Positions 46,528 to 58,885 of a DNA stretch of 64,000 bases are shown here, piece after piece. Position 1 is the stretch's first letter; each line of letters opens with the position of its first letter. The DNA comes from Ulva prolifera (lineage: Eukaryota > Chlorophyta > Ulvophyceae > Ulvales > Ulvaceae), in assembly GCA_023078555.1 (NCBI GenBank), contig CM041199.1, positions 6,577,315-6,641,314 on the forward strand, in the 5' to 3' direction. Position numbers and translations under genes: made by a program. The notes below the pieces were generated by a model that saw only the letters and a program-made list of their open reading frames with translations, was not told where the DNA came from and made no database searches.

Positions 46528-47246
46528 GCAAGCGTTCCCTGTCTTTTACAGGATTCTGCTGGACGGGGCCAGCTACACATATGTCGGTGTACACCGACAA
46601 GCAAAGCGAAAGATGTACTCACGCATGTCTGCTTAAGCGTGCATGTGCGTATGGAAACTGTGCACCGGGTTTGCATCAGTAGTTCTCACTGGCAGACTTG
46701 CCAATGTCGGCTTCGCGCACAACGTCCGTGTAGCTGCGGACGGCTACGTCCGACCACGCGTGGTCGGCAGGAGCATATGCGAGCTAGCGCTTGTGCACAC
46801 GTACTAAACTCGCGTGGGTCGACGTATGCAGCTGCACTGCCTGCGTCATGCATGCTCGCTGTAGTGCAAGCTTGTGGCTGGGCACGCGTGGAGAATTCAA
46901 TCAAGCACGCGTGGAGAATTCAATCACAGCTGCAGTCGAGCGGGTGGGTCAACGGTGTACATGTCGCGCCCGCGGCCATGCACATTCCAGACCTCTCGCG
47001 GCTAACAGGCCACCCGGTGGGCCGCCCTCCGGGACCCCCGCCCTCTCAGCGAACTTGCTGCTGGGCTGCCGGCTCCGCCCAGCGCGCGGGATGGGTGGCG
47101 GACGCATAGCCAGGGATGCTTGTGGACCACAAGTTGTGGCGCGGCCGTCGTGGCCCTGGTGCGCTCTGGTACGGGCTTTGGTAGGGTCGCTTTGCACGGC
47201 GGTGCGCGTGCTGCGCGTGCTGCGCTGCGTGTGCCACAGTGTGCGT

Positions 47247-47345
47247 GTGTGTTACAAAGGAAAAAGCCGGAGGGGCCGGTAGCACCGCCAGGACCAAAAG
47301 GGAGAGCACGAACAACGCAAAGCGCACGCAGCAGGAGAGCAACAG
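47247..47345 (-). repeat. Dispersed TGTAAC-ended repeat, long copy
   Basis: On the minus strand it reads GCGCTTTGCGTTGTTCGTGC..., then GGCGGTGCTACCGGCCCCTC, and ends TTTCCTTTGTAACACA. It is closest to the copy at 57072-57170. A hydrophobic minus-strand frame (FALFVLSLLVLAVLPAP) is shared by both, probably because the repeat is conserved rather than because it is coding. Confidence 0.65.
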
Positions 47346-47854
47346 CCAACGCCAGTGTGCGTGTGTGTGTCCGACCGGGGGTTGACGTCTGGGGTCGGAG
47401 GCTCGGAGCCCCCCGGGGCCGCAGGTAGGTGCACACCATGGTGTGGCCCGACAGCTTCATGGTGGGTCGCCTCAGCCGCGGCTGCATGGGAGCCACAGAG
47501 CTTGTGTTGTCGGAGGTGCGTGTGGGTCTGTGAGCATTTTTTATATGTTGGCAGGGGTGGGGGCTGACGTGTATCTGTGCGGGTGTGGCGTGTGGGGTGG
47601 GGTTGTGTCGGTGGCAGCTGCCCAGGTCATGCAGTGCCTGTGCGGGGTGCTGTCCAAGGCGCCGGGGTTAGCCGGGGGCTTGTTCCATTCGGGCTGGTAC
47701 CTGTTGGTTGTGTGCCTTGTGTTGGGTTGGCATTACAAGGTAATCTGCAACGTGGTAGACCCATTCATGATGTGGTTGCTGCTGTCACGGTGCTGCATGT
47801 GTCATGGCGACACACTGTTGCGTGGGCGCGCGGTTCCTCTGGTTGTTGCTCGCG

Positions 47855-47900
47855 GTGTTCCCTGCCTTGCTTTGTCCTTGTAACACACACTGTCGCCGCA
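47855..47900 (+). repeat. Dispersed TGTAAC-ended repeat, plus-strand copy
   Basis: The plus strand reads CGCGGTGTTCCCTGCCTTGC then TTTGTCCTTGTAACACACAC, facing the minus-strand copy at 47247-47345. Confidence 0.6.
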
Positions 47901-48953
47901 TCTGTCCTTGTAAGTTGTAGCACACTAGTTGGAACATGCTCACGTTGCAACACACTTCGGGTCTGCGAGGGGACATTTTTGTAGGAACACAGTCAGTGAC
48001 AGAACCAGGTAGCACCGCAGGACACAAGCAGAAGCACCACACTCCGGGCCTTGGGCCGATGCATACATGTGCACACCTTCCTGGTGACTGACTGGCACTT
48101 GCATACGTATGCGCTGTCAATTACCAATGCCCTGCTCCTGACATGTTATCGGGTTGACCTTGTGTCCCTGGGAGCTCCTGTTACAGGAGCTCCTGTTAAA
48201 CCTCTAGAGGTTTCCAGATCTGGAAGTACGTGCCTTGGACAAGGCTACTGACATCTGTAGCGGAACACACATGCACTGGTACCAGCAGCTGCCTTGGAAA
48301 CGCTGACACTGGTGAGGCGACGCTGGCACTGGTGACAGTACTACGAAGGGGTAGCTGCAACTGCCAACCTGCTCTGCTAACATTTGGCCCATGGTCCGTG
48401 CTCAGGGCGAGACGTCCGCTTCATCTGGCTTCAAACGGTGTACATACTGTAGTTGATATATATTTTTATTCAGTACATCAACTACAGCAGTACTAGTGCA
48501 CCCGCCGCACCTCACCACTCACAAAAAAAGTTACGACGCCGAATCTCGTCATTTCCTCACATGCAAACGACAGCAGAACTGAACATCAGTACGGTGCAGC
48601 TCTGGACTGGGAGACACGGTTCATTGGAGGATGGAACCCGTGAATCGCTGGCGGATGCGACGCCGGGCAGACTAAAAACATGGGATCGAGTCAGAAAGCG
48701 TGCAAGACAGCAGCTGCTAGGGCGAGCAGAACATCATACACTCGTCCACACACAGCACTGGCATGAAAAGTCTGTAAACCACCCACGGTGTTCAGCAGGA
48801 AAGTTGGAGGAAAGCCAGTAAATCTGAAAGTCGGAATGTGGAAAGAGGGTCCAGCACTTCTGGCTGTCGCGAGACACCAGATGAATCAGGGCGTGGCGGC
48901 TGCACCGCAGATGCATGCGCGATGTGGTGCAGGAGGCCCACAGCTTGAGAGGC

Positions 48954-51171
48954 CTACGACCCGGCGCTCCAGTCTGTACCCCGCGTCTGCATATTGTCAA
49001 ATTTGTGGTCCCACGAACGCAGCAGCGCCTCCGACGTCGGCCGCTTTGCGGGGTCGCGCTGCAGGCACTGCAGCACCGTACGGCGCATGCCACGCAGAAG
49101 GTCCAGCCGGTGCCGCGTCGCCTCGCTGCTGCCCTCCCACGGCAGCGGCGCCCGCCCGGCGATCGCCTCCTGTGCCGCTGCGTCCGACACGGCCCCGATC
49201 CCACCGTGCACCGGGAAGGCGCGCTCCCCGGTGAACAGCTCGAATGCAATGACGCCGATCGCCCAGATGTCTACGGCCGCGTCCACGACGATGGTTTTGC
49301 AGCCGGCCTCGAGGGCGTGCACGACCTCTGGCGCCGCGTACTTAAGAGAGAACATCAGACTCGCGGCGCAGCCTGCAGGGTCAGGACAGCTTTGTGAAAT
49401 GTGCGTTGCGGCGAGACTTCTAGACAGAACAAGTACTCGGTGCAGCCCAGGCGGTCAGGCTCAAAAGCTCAGAGGCTCACTATGGTGCTGTCATCGTGGC
49501 GTCTGCAAGGGCTTTATCTTCGATAACATTGGCATGATTCCTCCTATTTCCTATGCGGATGCAGTCACAAAATTTGGAATGCCGTCTCAGAACGTTCTGG
49601 AGAGCTGGTGTGGCCGGCGACACCATGCATATGCGCAGGGATGTACCCGGACAGCGGTGGCCGCGCCGCGGAGTGAGGCAGCAGGCGTACCGATCTGGGC
49701 AGTGCAGCCAAAGTCGATGAGCGTCCAGTCGTGCTGCTTCGGACGGCGGAGGATGTTGCCGGGCTTGATGTCCCGGTGGGCGTATCCGAATGCATGCAGC
49801 TTCCGCAAAGAGCGGACGGCATGGTTCAGCGCCTGCAGCGCGCCCTGCTGTTGATCAACATTGCTGTGCATCTGGCACCACTGCGGAGCTGCCTTTGCTA
49901 TGAATCAGCATGGCCACATACACAGCAGACTGTCTGTACGACCTGAGATGCATGGCCGTGTGCAAACAAAAGTTGGTTGGCTGCAACATTGTGCATGCAT
50001 TGCACGTAAGCATGCAGGATACCCTTGCGATTGGCAGCACCCGCGCGCGGGGTGGGCAGCACCGGGCTGCTTCTGCAGATTTTTGGGGTCAACCCAATAC
50101 AAGCATATCAATACATATCAGGTGGCACTGATCTGAACCCGACAGCAATCGTTTCGTGGGAGCTTCGTGAGCGTCCCAGAGCATAAATTGACAGCAATGC
50201 ATTGTTGGACCTCTGTTCTGGCCGCCGCACCTGGAAGATGGTGATGAAGTCTTTGTTTTCGTTGTCCCGAGCCCACTCATCAAGGCTTTGGCCGCACTCG
50301 ATGATGACAAATGGAGGGAACACGAAGCCGTACGGGGTGCGGCTGTCACCGGACATGTTCTCCTCGACGGCGAGGGTGGCGGGCATCACGGCCTTGAGCT
50401 CCGACTCCGTGTACAGCTCCCGCTCCCTCTCAAAGGCTGCCCGATGCAGGTAGAACTTGATCGCAGCCTGCATTTAGCTGAATTGAAGCAGCCGTCCATC
50501 ACGTGCAGCAGGGATCTCAGCCTGTGAGCTCTAGCTGAGCGACTTGTACACTATCATTGTGCACTATAATTTTCACACTCTGGCCACGAAGCACTCTGCG
50601 GTCTCGGTGCTCATGTGGTGTAGACAGATCTGTGGTTGCACGCCCCGGGAACACCGTGTTGTGACACCCAGGATGGCGTGTGACAGCAACTGCGGAGACC
50701 CGCCTTGACTCAGCAAGGAGGCGCACTGGACCGAGAGACTGCTCATACTTGCTGAAACTCAAGAATATGGACAATTTTGGCACAACTGAGACGGCGATTC
50801 CCAAACCAGATCTGGACTGACCGCCTGTGTTGGGTCATTGGGCCCGACACTGCATCGGCACAACATAACAAATCTGAATACTCAAGTACAGTTTCTGGAT
50901 GACAGCCTGAAACTGCTACGAGGCGACCATCAGTGATCACAACGGCATGATTGCCAGTGACGCGTTCGAGGTCATGGCTTCCCAACACTGATTCCGCACC
51001 CGGTCCAGAGTGCCGGCGATGCTGGCGAACTGCACGACGCCCTGGCCACCGACGCGGCGATCCACGGAGGAGCCGAGCGTGTAGCGGTGGTGGAAGACAG
51101 CCTGCATGCTGTGCATCGCGTCCAGCGCCACCTGCAGCTCCTCCAGCGATGACTCTGCTTTCCCACCAGCC
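48954..51171 (-). other. Kinase-domain exons (12-15) of gene 4
   Basis: These exons contain RVGGQGVVQF, AAIKFYLHRAAF, FVIIECGQSLDEW, HRDIKPGN, DFGCTAQ, AAPEV and DIWAIGVIAFELFTG. The C-terminus RDPAKRPTSEALLRSW is closer to gene 5 than to genes 2 and 3. No catalytic residue is missing. Confidence 0.85.
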
Positions 51172-54100
51172 CTGCGCATCACATGACATCAATACATGGC
51201 ACAGCTATAATGTACCAACAGCCAGAAGGAAGTGCGCACACAGGGGTGTGGGCGACCTGATTCGGTGTGGAGTGGTGGATGCGGCATGGGGTGGGCGGTG
51301 ACTAGAAGCCAAGGCTCAGCGAGACGGCATCACTGCGGGACAAAGCACAGACGCCAAACGGTCGGGGCATGCGTGCACAGCGACATCAGGCACAGGGGCA
51401 TGCATGCACAGCCGCATCAGCCACAGCGGCATGCATGCACAGCCAAATCAGCCACAGCGGCATGCATGCACAGCCACATCACAGCCATTGTAAGCACGGC
51501 GGCCGCACTGTTGAAAGTCTTCCCACGTCATCTTTGTGATGGCCGTGACCGTGGGTGCCGCAGTTGCTGCATGCAGAGACGGTCTCCTGCCCTCTTGGCT
51601 GTGCGCTCTCGGAGTGCTCTCTTCTCGCGGCCACGCGCTCGCGGCCCCTTTTTCTTGCCAAGGCATGTGCGGGCCCGCTCCCACGGCAGGGCTGCCGGCA
51701 AATGCAAATGTTGTAGTTATTATAGTTGTATCCCGGAGCGTACCCATGCATGTATGGGGCGCCGGCATGGAGTGGGTACATGTTGGGGTGCGGTGGGGTC
51801 GCTCCGCGTGGGAAACCGGGGGGCGTGTGGTTGGGATCAGCATGTGCGCCGGGCTCGGCGGACGTGCGGGGAGGACCTTCACTCGGCATGGCTGCGGCGG
51901 ACATGTGGCCACCATTCTACACGCACAATATTGATGAATGTATTGTATCAGATGCAGATTCCATGCATGGTTAACTTGCTGAAATGGATCCAGAAACGAG
52001 TGCACATGCCTCCTGAGGACATAGCTACCATATGCATGCGGTTTGGGCCTCTACTCTCTGGGCATCGCGCTCTTCAGCCGATCTTTCATAGGTGGGGCAT
52101 ACCTGCACGGTGCCTGCAGTCTCGCACGGGCGCTTTGAATCATTAGCAACCTTCCGCCTCCGCTTGATCACCGCCATGGCGGCAATGCCCACGCACAGCA
52201 CCACCGCCGCCACTGCCGCGATCGCAATCCCCACGACCGCCCCCATGCTCATGCCCGAGTCGGAACCGCCGTCACCGTCCGCGGCGGCGGCGGTGGCTGT
52301 TTCTGATGGCGCCGTTGGATCGCGGCCAGTTGTGATCAAGCCCGGCTCTCCTGGGGACGCCGCGGAAGCAGGGGGGGTGGGTGCGGAGCCGCTAGGCGCT
52401 GGCGCAGGCGAGGGAGATGGTGCGGTCTGTGCTGGGGCAGGTGCGGGCGCGATGGCGCGGATCGAGTAGTTGGCCAGGTATGCCGAAGCTGGGACCGTGG
52501 AGAGAGCCTGCATCATGATGAGGGTGCAGGGTCCGACAGATTCTGTGATGCTGCAGCTGTTTGAAAGCGCCCCGAGCGCAGCATGGCAGCAGCTTATCAT
52601 ACACAACAGCTCGTTGTGCATGTGTGTCAGGTACACTACGTAGCAGCCCGGGAATGGGGCCACAATCAGTGCTGGGTCGTCGGGCCCAATCATATGTAAC
52701 AAATCCGAATATTCAGGTCTGTTTTCTGGCTGGCAGCACTGGAAATGTTGCAAAACGACCCAACACTTTTCACAATCCCGTGGCACCTGAGAGTTACCAG
52801 AGACACATCAAATGCTACACTCTGTGGAGTCACCTTGCAGCAGGCACATTCACCATCGAGCCGAAGCACGCTGTGGTGGCCAAGGCACATCGTTGCGTTA
52901 AGACAAGACTCCAGCACCACAAGAACAAAAGACTCTTTCAGCCCTTTCAGCAGTAAAGCATCAGATGCCACACGCAGTACAGGACAGGGGCGCCGGCCCG
53001 CACCTGCTGCGCGGCAACAAACCAGGGGTCGTCCGCCTGCAGCGGCGGCGGCGACCGTGAGCTGGCTGACTTGTTCGCAAGAGCTGCCAGCGGCAGAGGA
53101 GCGTATGTCAGGTAACTCAACGACTCCATGCTCTGCACAAGGTGCAGACATCAGATTACCTTCCCTTGTCTTGTCACATTGGATCCAATGCAAGAAGAGT
53201 AGAGGTGGTGTGTTGACATAAGTCTGGTTGATGCCAGGAGCGACTCAGCAAGCCCAGGAGGATGAAGAGATTCATCATCGCAGTAGTGCTGTCAGATATT
53301 GTATCCCCAGGCACGTGGTAGTGCCTGAACGCGTGGCACTACTGAGCTGCTGGGGCTGCGGAATGTCAAGCACGCCAAGAGGGCGTGGTCGCCACGGGTG
53401 ACCTTGCAGGTGACATCATCTAGCTCAGATGATCCTCAGCCAGAACTGCTGCAGCGAGGTGTGTAGGCAGTGGAATCTGGTCTGGACAGGCAAATCATTC
53501 AGTGCAAGCGCGCCATGGTCTGAGCATGCATACGAGGTCACATCATTTGAATGCGGTCTCTCAAGCGGTCTCAAAGGTGCTGTAACGATGCCACTGATGC
53601 TATTGTGGCCGCCTCAATTCAGCTGTCCTTACACTTGGCCTCAGTGTGTCAATAATATTCGAGCAGAGCTCAAGGGGCGCACCAGCTGCTGCGGGTTGTC
53701 GCCATACACGACGCCCCCTCTGGCCACCACGAGAGGGTCGGGGTTGAGGATGCCCGAGACGGTGCAGTTCTCCAATACCATGCTAGCATTCAGGCCAAAG
53801 ACATGGATTGCCCCGACCAGTGGTTCCCAGGCCCCAACTTTCACAGCCGGCAGGTCATCTGAGAGGTCGCGGAAGACACACGACTTGAAGTAGGCGGTGC
53901 CGTGAAGGGCCATGACCACCCTCCGGTAGATGGACTCACCCTCAAGAGCGTTGAACACGCAATCTGAAGATAACACACGCATGCTCAACATATCCCGCTA
54001 TCCCCCCGTGCATGTAGTTACAAAGGACAGAGGCCGGGAAGCGAGCCGTTGCCCCCCGTGCATGTATGCTTGCGCATGAATGCGCCAGAAGGATTTTATC

Positions 54101-57100
54101 AAGGATTGAGACAAGGCAATGGAGGTTGCGCAGAAGGTCACTTGTCCAGAAATTTGCCAGTAGCAAACACGAGTGTGATAGCTACGTACATGCTGCGTAG
54201 CAGAGCTGTCATTGCTTGCCCCACACGCGCTGGTGACGGCCATACATACTCAAATCGCTCAAGCAACTGCCTGCTCGCAGAGGGGGCCGTGGCAGTCGAC
54301 AGCACGACGTCGGCGCTTGTGAACGCACCTTGCGCGTAGAGACCCCCGACGTTTCTGTAGACCTCGACACCAATGCCATCAGATGCGCGGTCGCCTTGCA
54401 TTACCGAGTTGGTCACGTACACACTGCCGTAGTCCCGCAGCCAGAGCGCATGCGGATGCTGCGAAACGCCGAGTATCTGGATGTGGAGCGCGTCAACCCA
54501 CAGCCGCGAGCGTTCCACCAGGAAGAGGTCACCAGAGGTGATGATGATGCATCGGGGCGACTGCCAGGGTTCCTCTTCCGCGATGTTGAGTCCGAATGCC
54601 TCTTCGGCGACGTCGCCCGTGGGGGGATCCATGCATTTGCCCTGCATGCTACGCCACATGCATGCCTGATCCCGACAAGTGGTCTGCACCAAGTTAGACG
54701 ACACACTTGCATTTCTCAGATACTGTAATATGCTGCCAGGCGCAATACCTGAACCTGTCAAGTACAATCAGACAGCAATATGTGCACATTATCGCATAGC
54801 CATAGCCTTCTGGACAATGACAGCTCCGAACCCCAGGACCGACTCACGGACTCGCATCGCCTCTGCGGCCCATCTCCCCTCGAGGCCCCTGCCAGCGGAG
54901 TGCCATCATGACGATGATGCAGCAGACGGGTGCCAGCAGCGTGACCCCAGAAGGCAGCAAGGTGGTGCACCTCAAGTTTTTATTTTATTTTATTTTTTTA
55001 AACTTTCGCAGCTGAGTTGAACACAAGCGCCAGGCCGCACCCGTATTGACCGTGTGGACGGGCCAGGCAGCCCGATCTGGAAGATGTATCTCACTCCAAA
55101 AGGCACAATCGGGTCGCTCGGGATGGGGAGGGTGCGGAGGTCGAGGTGGGCGCGGATCTCGATGTCGCGGACGCCCTCGTGGAACGCGTCCTGGAACTCA
55201 AATGCAGTGTACACCGCAGCCACGCTGGGGGCGGCATCGCCGGCGACTCCGAGCGCCGGTGGCGAGGGGGGGCCTGGTGGGGTCTCTGTCGCCATGGCAC
55301 TACCCTCTGTGAGCGACTGCATATGGCAGCAGGCGTGCGTACCCCCCCATTGTAACTGTGTCTGTGACTCGGACGGGTGAGGTTTGAGCAGCATGCGGAG
55401 CCGAAGAGGTCGAGTACTTGCTATTGTGGGGCACAAACAGCGAAACGCAGGGGTATGGGTGCGCTACACATATGAGCGCAGTGCATGTGCACACCCGTGT
55501 GCCTGGATCGGGTCAGCTAATGTTCAGGAACATGTATGTCAGTGCGCTTGACCTCGTGCCATGCTGCGGCGGCCAGCCGGCTGCAGATTCAGGACTCTTC
55601 GCCATTCCCTCGAAGGCCGCCCACCCAAGGGCCCCATCGTCACAATCCACCCCGATGCACAACATGCGCACACTTGTGATCGAATTGACTTGCGGCCAGG
55701 ACTCCGAAAGTGTCAACAAAGGTTGTGCTTGGAAATTGGTGTCAACAGGCGTGCGCTGTGGTAGCTGTGAACACACCTGCTGAACTGCCGTGATCCAAGG
55801 GTCGCCAATGCGCAGCGGCTGCGTTCGAGACTGCGGGAAGCTGTTCAGCGTTGCGGGTCCTTGTGGCGCCTGCAGCTCCCCCAGATGTACCAGCACGATG
55901 GCCGTGTCATCCCCTCGCACGACGGTCCCGGTGCTGTCCCACTCGGCCCCGACAGTCGTGACGTTGCTGTAGGTGAGGCGGCCTGCGATCATCAAGCCCA
56001 CCTCGTTCCAGAACAAGTTGTTTGCATCCACATTGATGAAGCGGGTGTCCTGCATGTGCAAACCGAAGTGTGGTCTGGCGTAGTACTAGTGATGCCGGTC
56101 ACGGCGGTGCACGCCTGAGCCTGCGGATAATTGTTGGGTCGCTGGGCCCGATCACATAGAACAATTCCGATTACTTGGGTATAATTTCGGGGTGGGAGCC
56201 CCAACAATGCTGCATGGCGTCCCAGCACTGCTGCGCATGCGGCCCGAGTTACAGCTGTGTACCTCGTTGCTTCTGTACGATACTATGTGCAGTGAGCAGG
56301 ATAGCCTCTGAGATGAGATGCAGGTTCCTCACGCTGGCTGCCCGTGACAGCGCTGCGCAAGGAAGTGCGCTTTGTGGAGCAGACAACTTCGGCATTCCTC
56401 AGAACAGCCCGTGAGCGTCGCACTGCAAGCCCACTCGCACATAGTCGGAGGAGGGCGGTGATGAGTCCATTGAGAGCGCACCAGGACAATGGCGGACGCC
56501 GGCTCAGAGAGGGCGGTGATGATTCCGTTGAAGCGGTACAGCCCGGACGCCACGTCAAAGTCCACGAACGTGCCCCGCTGCCGGATGTTGGAGAACGTGC
56601 AGTTCTGCAGCACGATGGAGGAGTTGTGTGTGTAGACGGTCTGAGTGTCCCCTCCGACGTTGTCAAAGATGGCCTCTGCATGCATGCACCAGGCGTCAGT
56701 TGCCGAAACGGCTGCGCGACACCCGGTGCGGGTCAGCATGCCCCATCCCTCCTGCCAAAATTCTCACGACAGCAGAGGGCTTCAGAAGAGCTCTCCTAGC
56801 CATGGCACGTCTGGCGTGCTGGGTAAGGAAAGCAGAGCTCTGCTAGCCACGGTACATCCGGTGCCACCCCACTGTTGGGGTGACCGAGCACCGCTGGACA
56901 CTGCTTACGCTAGCTGGCAAGTGTGTGTTGACAAAAAAGTGAACGGGAGAAGACACCAACCGAAACCAGAGCTGGCAAGTGTGTGTACACTTTCCAGCCA
57001 GCGCCACACCGTGTGTTGGAATTGTGTGCACCTGTCATCATGATGTGTTGGAAGTGTCATGTGTTGGAAGAGTCACGAGGGACACAGCCAGAGGGGCCGG

Positions 57101-58885
57101 TAGCACCGCCAGGACAGCGAGGAAGCACACGAACAACGCAAAGCCCACGCCACAGGAGAGCAGCAGCCACCACGAATCCTGCCCGAAAAAGTCACAACAA
57201 GCACCCACACACTCCCACACGCACCCACCGCCACACGCACCGACACACCTCTACACACACCCCCACACGCACACGCACACCCCCACACCACACCCACGCA
57301 CCCGCACCCGGTCCACCCCCGCGCAAATGTGTTGGAAATGTGTGCACCTGTCATGTGTTGGAAGTGTGTGTACCTGCCACACATGTGCACTGTTTCGCTC
57401 CGACATCGTCATTGTGCCACATGCATGCTGCAAGCCACCTCGCAGCGAAGCCGCACGGGAGGGTCGGGTTGCCGCGCCCAGCCGCATTGAACAATTCCTG
57501 ATACTCAGGAACATTTTTCGGGTCGGCAGTCCAGAAAATGCTGCCAGGAGAGCCAATGATTCTGCACAGTGAATGTGGCACACCTTGCATGATCGCCTTG
57601 CCACCGTCTGTGGCGGACAGTGCACTTGTATTGGCCCCAGGGGAGGCTTGCACGGTCACACGGGTGGCGTACAGCTCCCCCTTGGCCTTGACATCGATCG
57701 CATACGTCAGGAAGAACCGGGAGGGGCGGATGCGGAGGTAGAGCGCATCCATCCACAGCGGCTGTGGCACGAAGAAGAGAGAGTGATCGCATACGATGAC
57801 GCACTGCGGAGATCGCCATAATGCGAACTCTGGGGCTGGCAGGCCGAGTGCCGAGGCTGCAGGGGGTGGGGAGGTGCATTCTCCCTGCATGACAGCGGTG
57901 CATGTCTGCTCCAAGCTCAGCTCGGTTTGGCCATGGGCACCACCCCAAGAACATACAACATGATACAGGATCACCACAACTGCAGTGAGCTGACGGTTGT
58001 GTGCTGATGATGTGGGAATCTGAGGAATAGAGCTCTATTAGGAACCTGCTGATCAAGGCAGCCATGCGCTTGTACAAGAGTGATAGCTGGACACGGTGGC
58101 CTGAAGCCAACACAGAGAAGCAATTAACAGTGAACTTGGCCTGGCTTAAGGGCCTGACGTATATGAAGTGAGGGACACACGCGGATGGACCTTGTGGACG
58201 CCTTGAAGTCGCCAAGGGCTGTTGAGACCAAAGAGATATTGGAGTTGAAGGCAAGGGGCAGGTCAGCGAGATCCATGTGCGACTGGACCAGGATGTCCTG
58301 CGCCCCAGACGTCATTGCAGCTTGCAATTCGGCCGCTGTGTTGACTGCTGTGATGCTTGCCTGCGCACTTGCAGCTGCGGGACTGTCTGCGTCCAAGAGG
58401 CGTCGGACACCATGCTGCAGCGAATCCTCGCTGGCTTCCAGGACACTGCTCTGTACACATTTGTACAATTTTACAGTCCTTAGATATTCCGGTGGGCCAG
58501 ATCGCAAGTAGCGTCTGATCCTCTGTGGGCTTACGACATGGCCCGACGCCACATGTACAGCAACGGATGCCATCACCAGTACCGCACACCCATGTAGGTG
58601 AACGACTCACTGCCAGTGGTGGGAATGTCGTATGTTAGATGCCATTGCAAAGAGAATGAATTCTGTTGCAGAGCACTGCTGATAAGGTGCATCGCTGCCG
58701 AATGCTCTGTGCTCTCCCTAGCGCTTGCCTAACAATACGGACTAGCGATCTGCTGAACTGCATCCATGGAATACCTTACGTACCGGTTGTCTGTTTGCAG
58801 AAACTTGAAGCTGTGCGGCGCACAGAACAACCAGCGCGACCAGCAACACGCGGACCAGCATCGCATTGCTCCATGGCCATCGCAT
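48954..58885 (-). CDS. Receptor-like kinase gene 4 (complete, 15 exons)
   Basis: Exons: 58784-58885, 58181-58450, 57584-57884, 56482-56675, 55777-56049, 55041-55316, 54329-54641, 53683-53963, 53004-53132, 52151-52507, 51509-51891, 51000-51171, 50231-50467, 49691-49832, 48954-49372. They sum to 3849 nt, about 1282 residues. The signal peptide is a clear MLVRVLLVALVVLCAAQLQ core. RRLLD, both modules, the span (GAVVGIAIAAVAAVVLCVG) and all kinase motifs are present. The linker exon is unusual: its Gly/Pro/Tyr-rich sequence sits in a different frame from the kinase, so I used an acceptor at 51891 that keeps the kinase in frame. An acceptor at 51916 would restore the linker but needs a frameshift. 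The exon 10 donor could also be at 52103. Confidence 0.82.
50825..50936 (+). mobile_element. hAT-like MITE, diverged
   Basis: It starts CTGTGTTGGGTCATTGGGCC and keeps the AACAAATCTGAATACTCAAG core. The right end is degenerate. It lies in intron 12 of gene 4. Confidence 0.5.
51366..51486. repeat. 31-bp minisatellite
   Basis: Three and nine-tenths tandem units begin GGCATGCATGCACAGCC, with period 31. It lies in intron 11 of gene 4, 22 bp from the exon 11 donor. Confidence 0.9.
52665..52767 (+). mobile_element. hAT-like MITE, 103 bp
   Basis: The ends are CAGTGCTGGGTCGTCGGGCC and the matching ACGACCCAACACT. Flanks GCCACAAT and TTCACAAT share six of eight bases. It lies in intron 9 of gene 4. 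Confidence 0.7.
56129..56230 (+). mobile_element. hAT-like MITE, 102 bp
   Basis: The left end is GTTGGGTCGCTGGGCCCGAT and the right end is CCCAGCACTG. The 8-bp flanks CTGCGGAT and CTGCGCAT differ by one base, supporting an 8-bp target duplication. It lies in intron 4 of gene 4. Confidence 0.72.
56928..56975 (-). repeat. Retrotransposon 3'-tail remnant
   Basis: The minus strand ends TCTCCCGTTCACTTTTTTGTC, matching the tail of the retrotransposon at 10897. It lies in intron 3 of gene 4. No coding part of the element is attached. Confidence 0.5.
57072..57330 (-). repeat. Dispersed TGTAAC-ended repeat, long copy with CA-rich body
   Basis: The conserved end (57072-57170) matches 47247-47345 over almost 100 bp. 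It is followed by a CACACA/CACCCA tract like that at 7840-7930. The terminal TGTAAC is degraded here to CGTGAC. It lies in intron 3 of gene 4. Confidence 0.6.
57460..57565 (+). mobile_element. Degenerate hAT-like MITE
   Basis: GGTCGGGTTGCCGCGCCCAG at the left and the TTCGGGTCGGCAGTCCAGAA core match the intact copies. The termini are decayed. It lies in intron 2/3 DNA next to exon 3 of gene 4. Confidence 0.4.

Larger units (their letters stand above)
43760..46785. repeat. Segmental duplication D2, copy 2
   Basis: This matches 1-3570 and covers exons 1-4 and the 5' flank of gene 3. It lacks both SINEs present in copy 1 and so represents the empty-site state. Confidence 0.85.
46528..48953. other. 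Spacer between gene 4 and gene 3
   Basis: It holds the 3' flank of gene 4 and the 5' flank of gene 3. There are two dispersed TGTAAC-ended repeat copies (47247-47345 minus, 47855-47900 plus), a short inverted repeat of TGTAGTTGAT at 48449-48491, and GGAGCTCCTGTTACAGGAGCTCC palindromes near 48170-48192. No gene is recognised. Confidence 0.5.

Noticed and set aside
47046..47342. Hydrophobic frame resembling a membrane protein, also at 57038-57220
   Set aside because: Both copies are the conserved end of a dispersed repeat; frames differ outside it and lack starts or family support.
51366..51486. CRISPR-like short repeats
   Set aside because: Units are directly abutting with no unique spacers, in a eukaryotic intron; it is a minisatellite.
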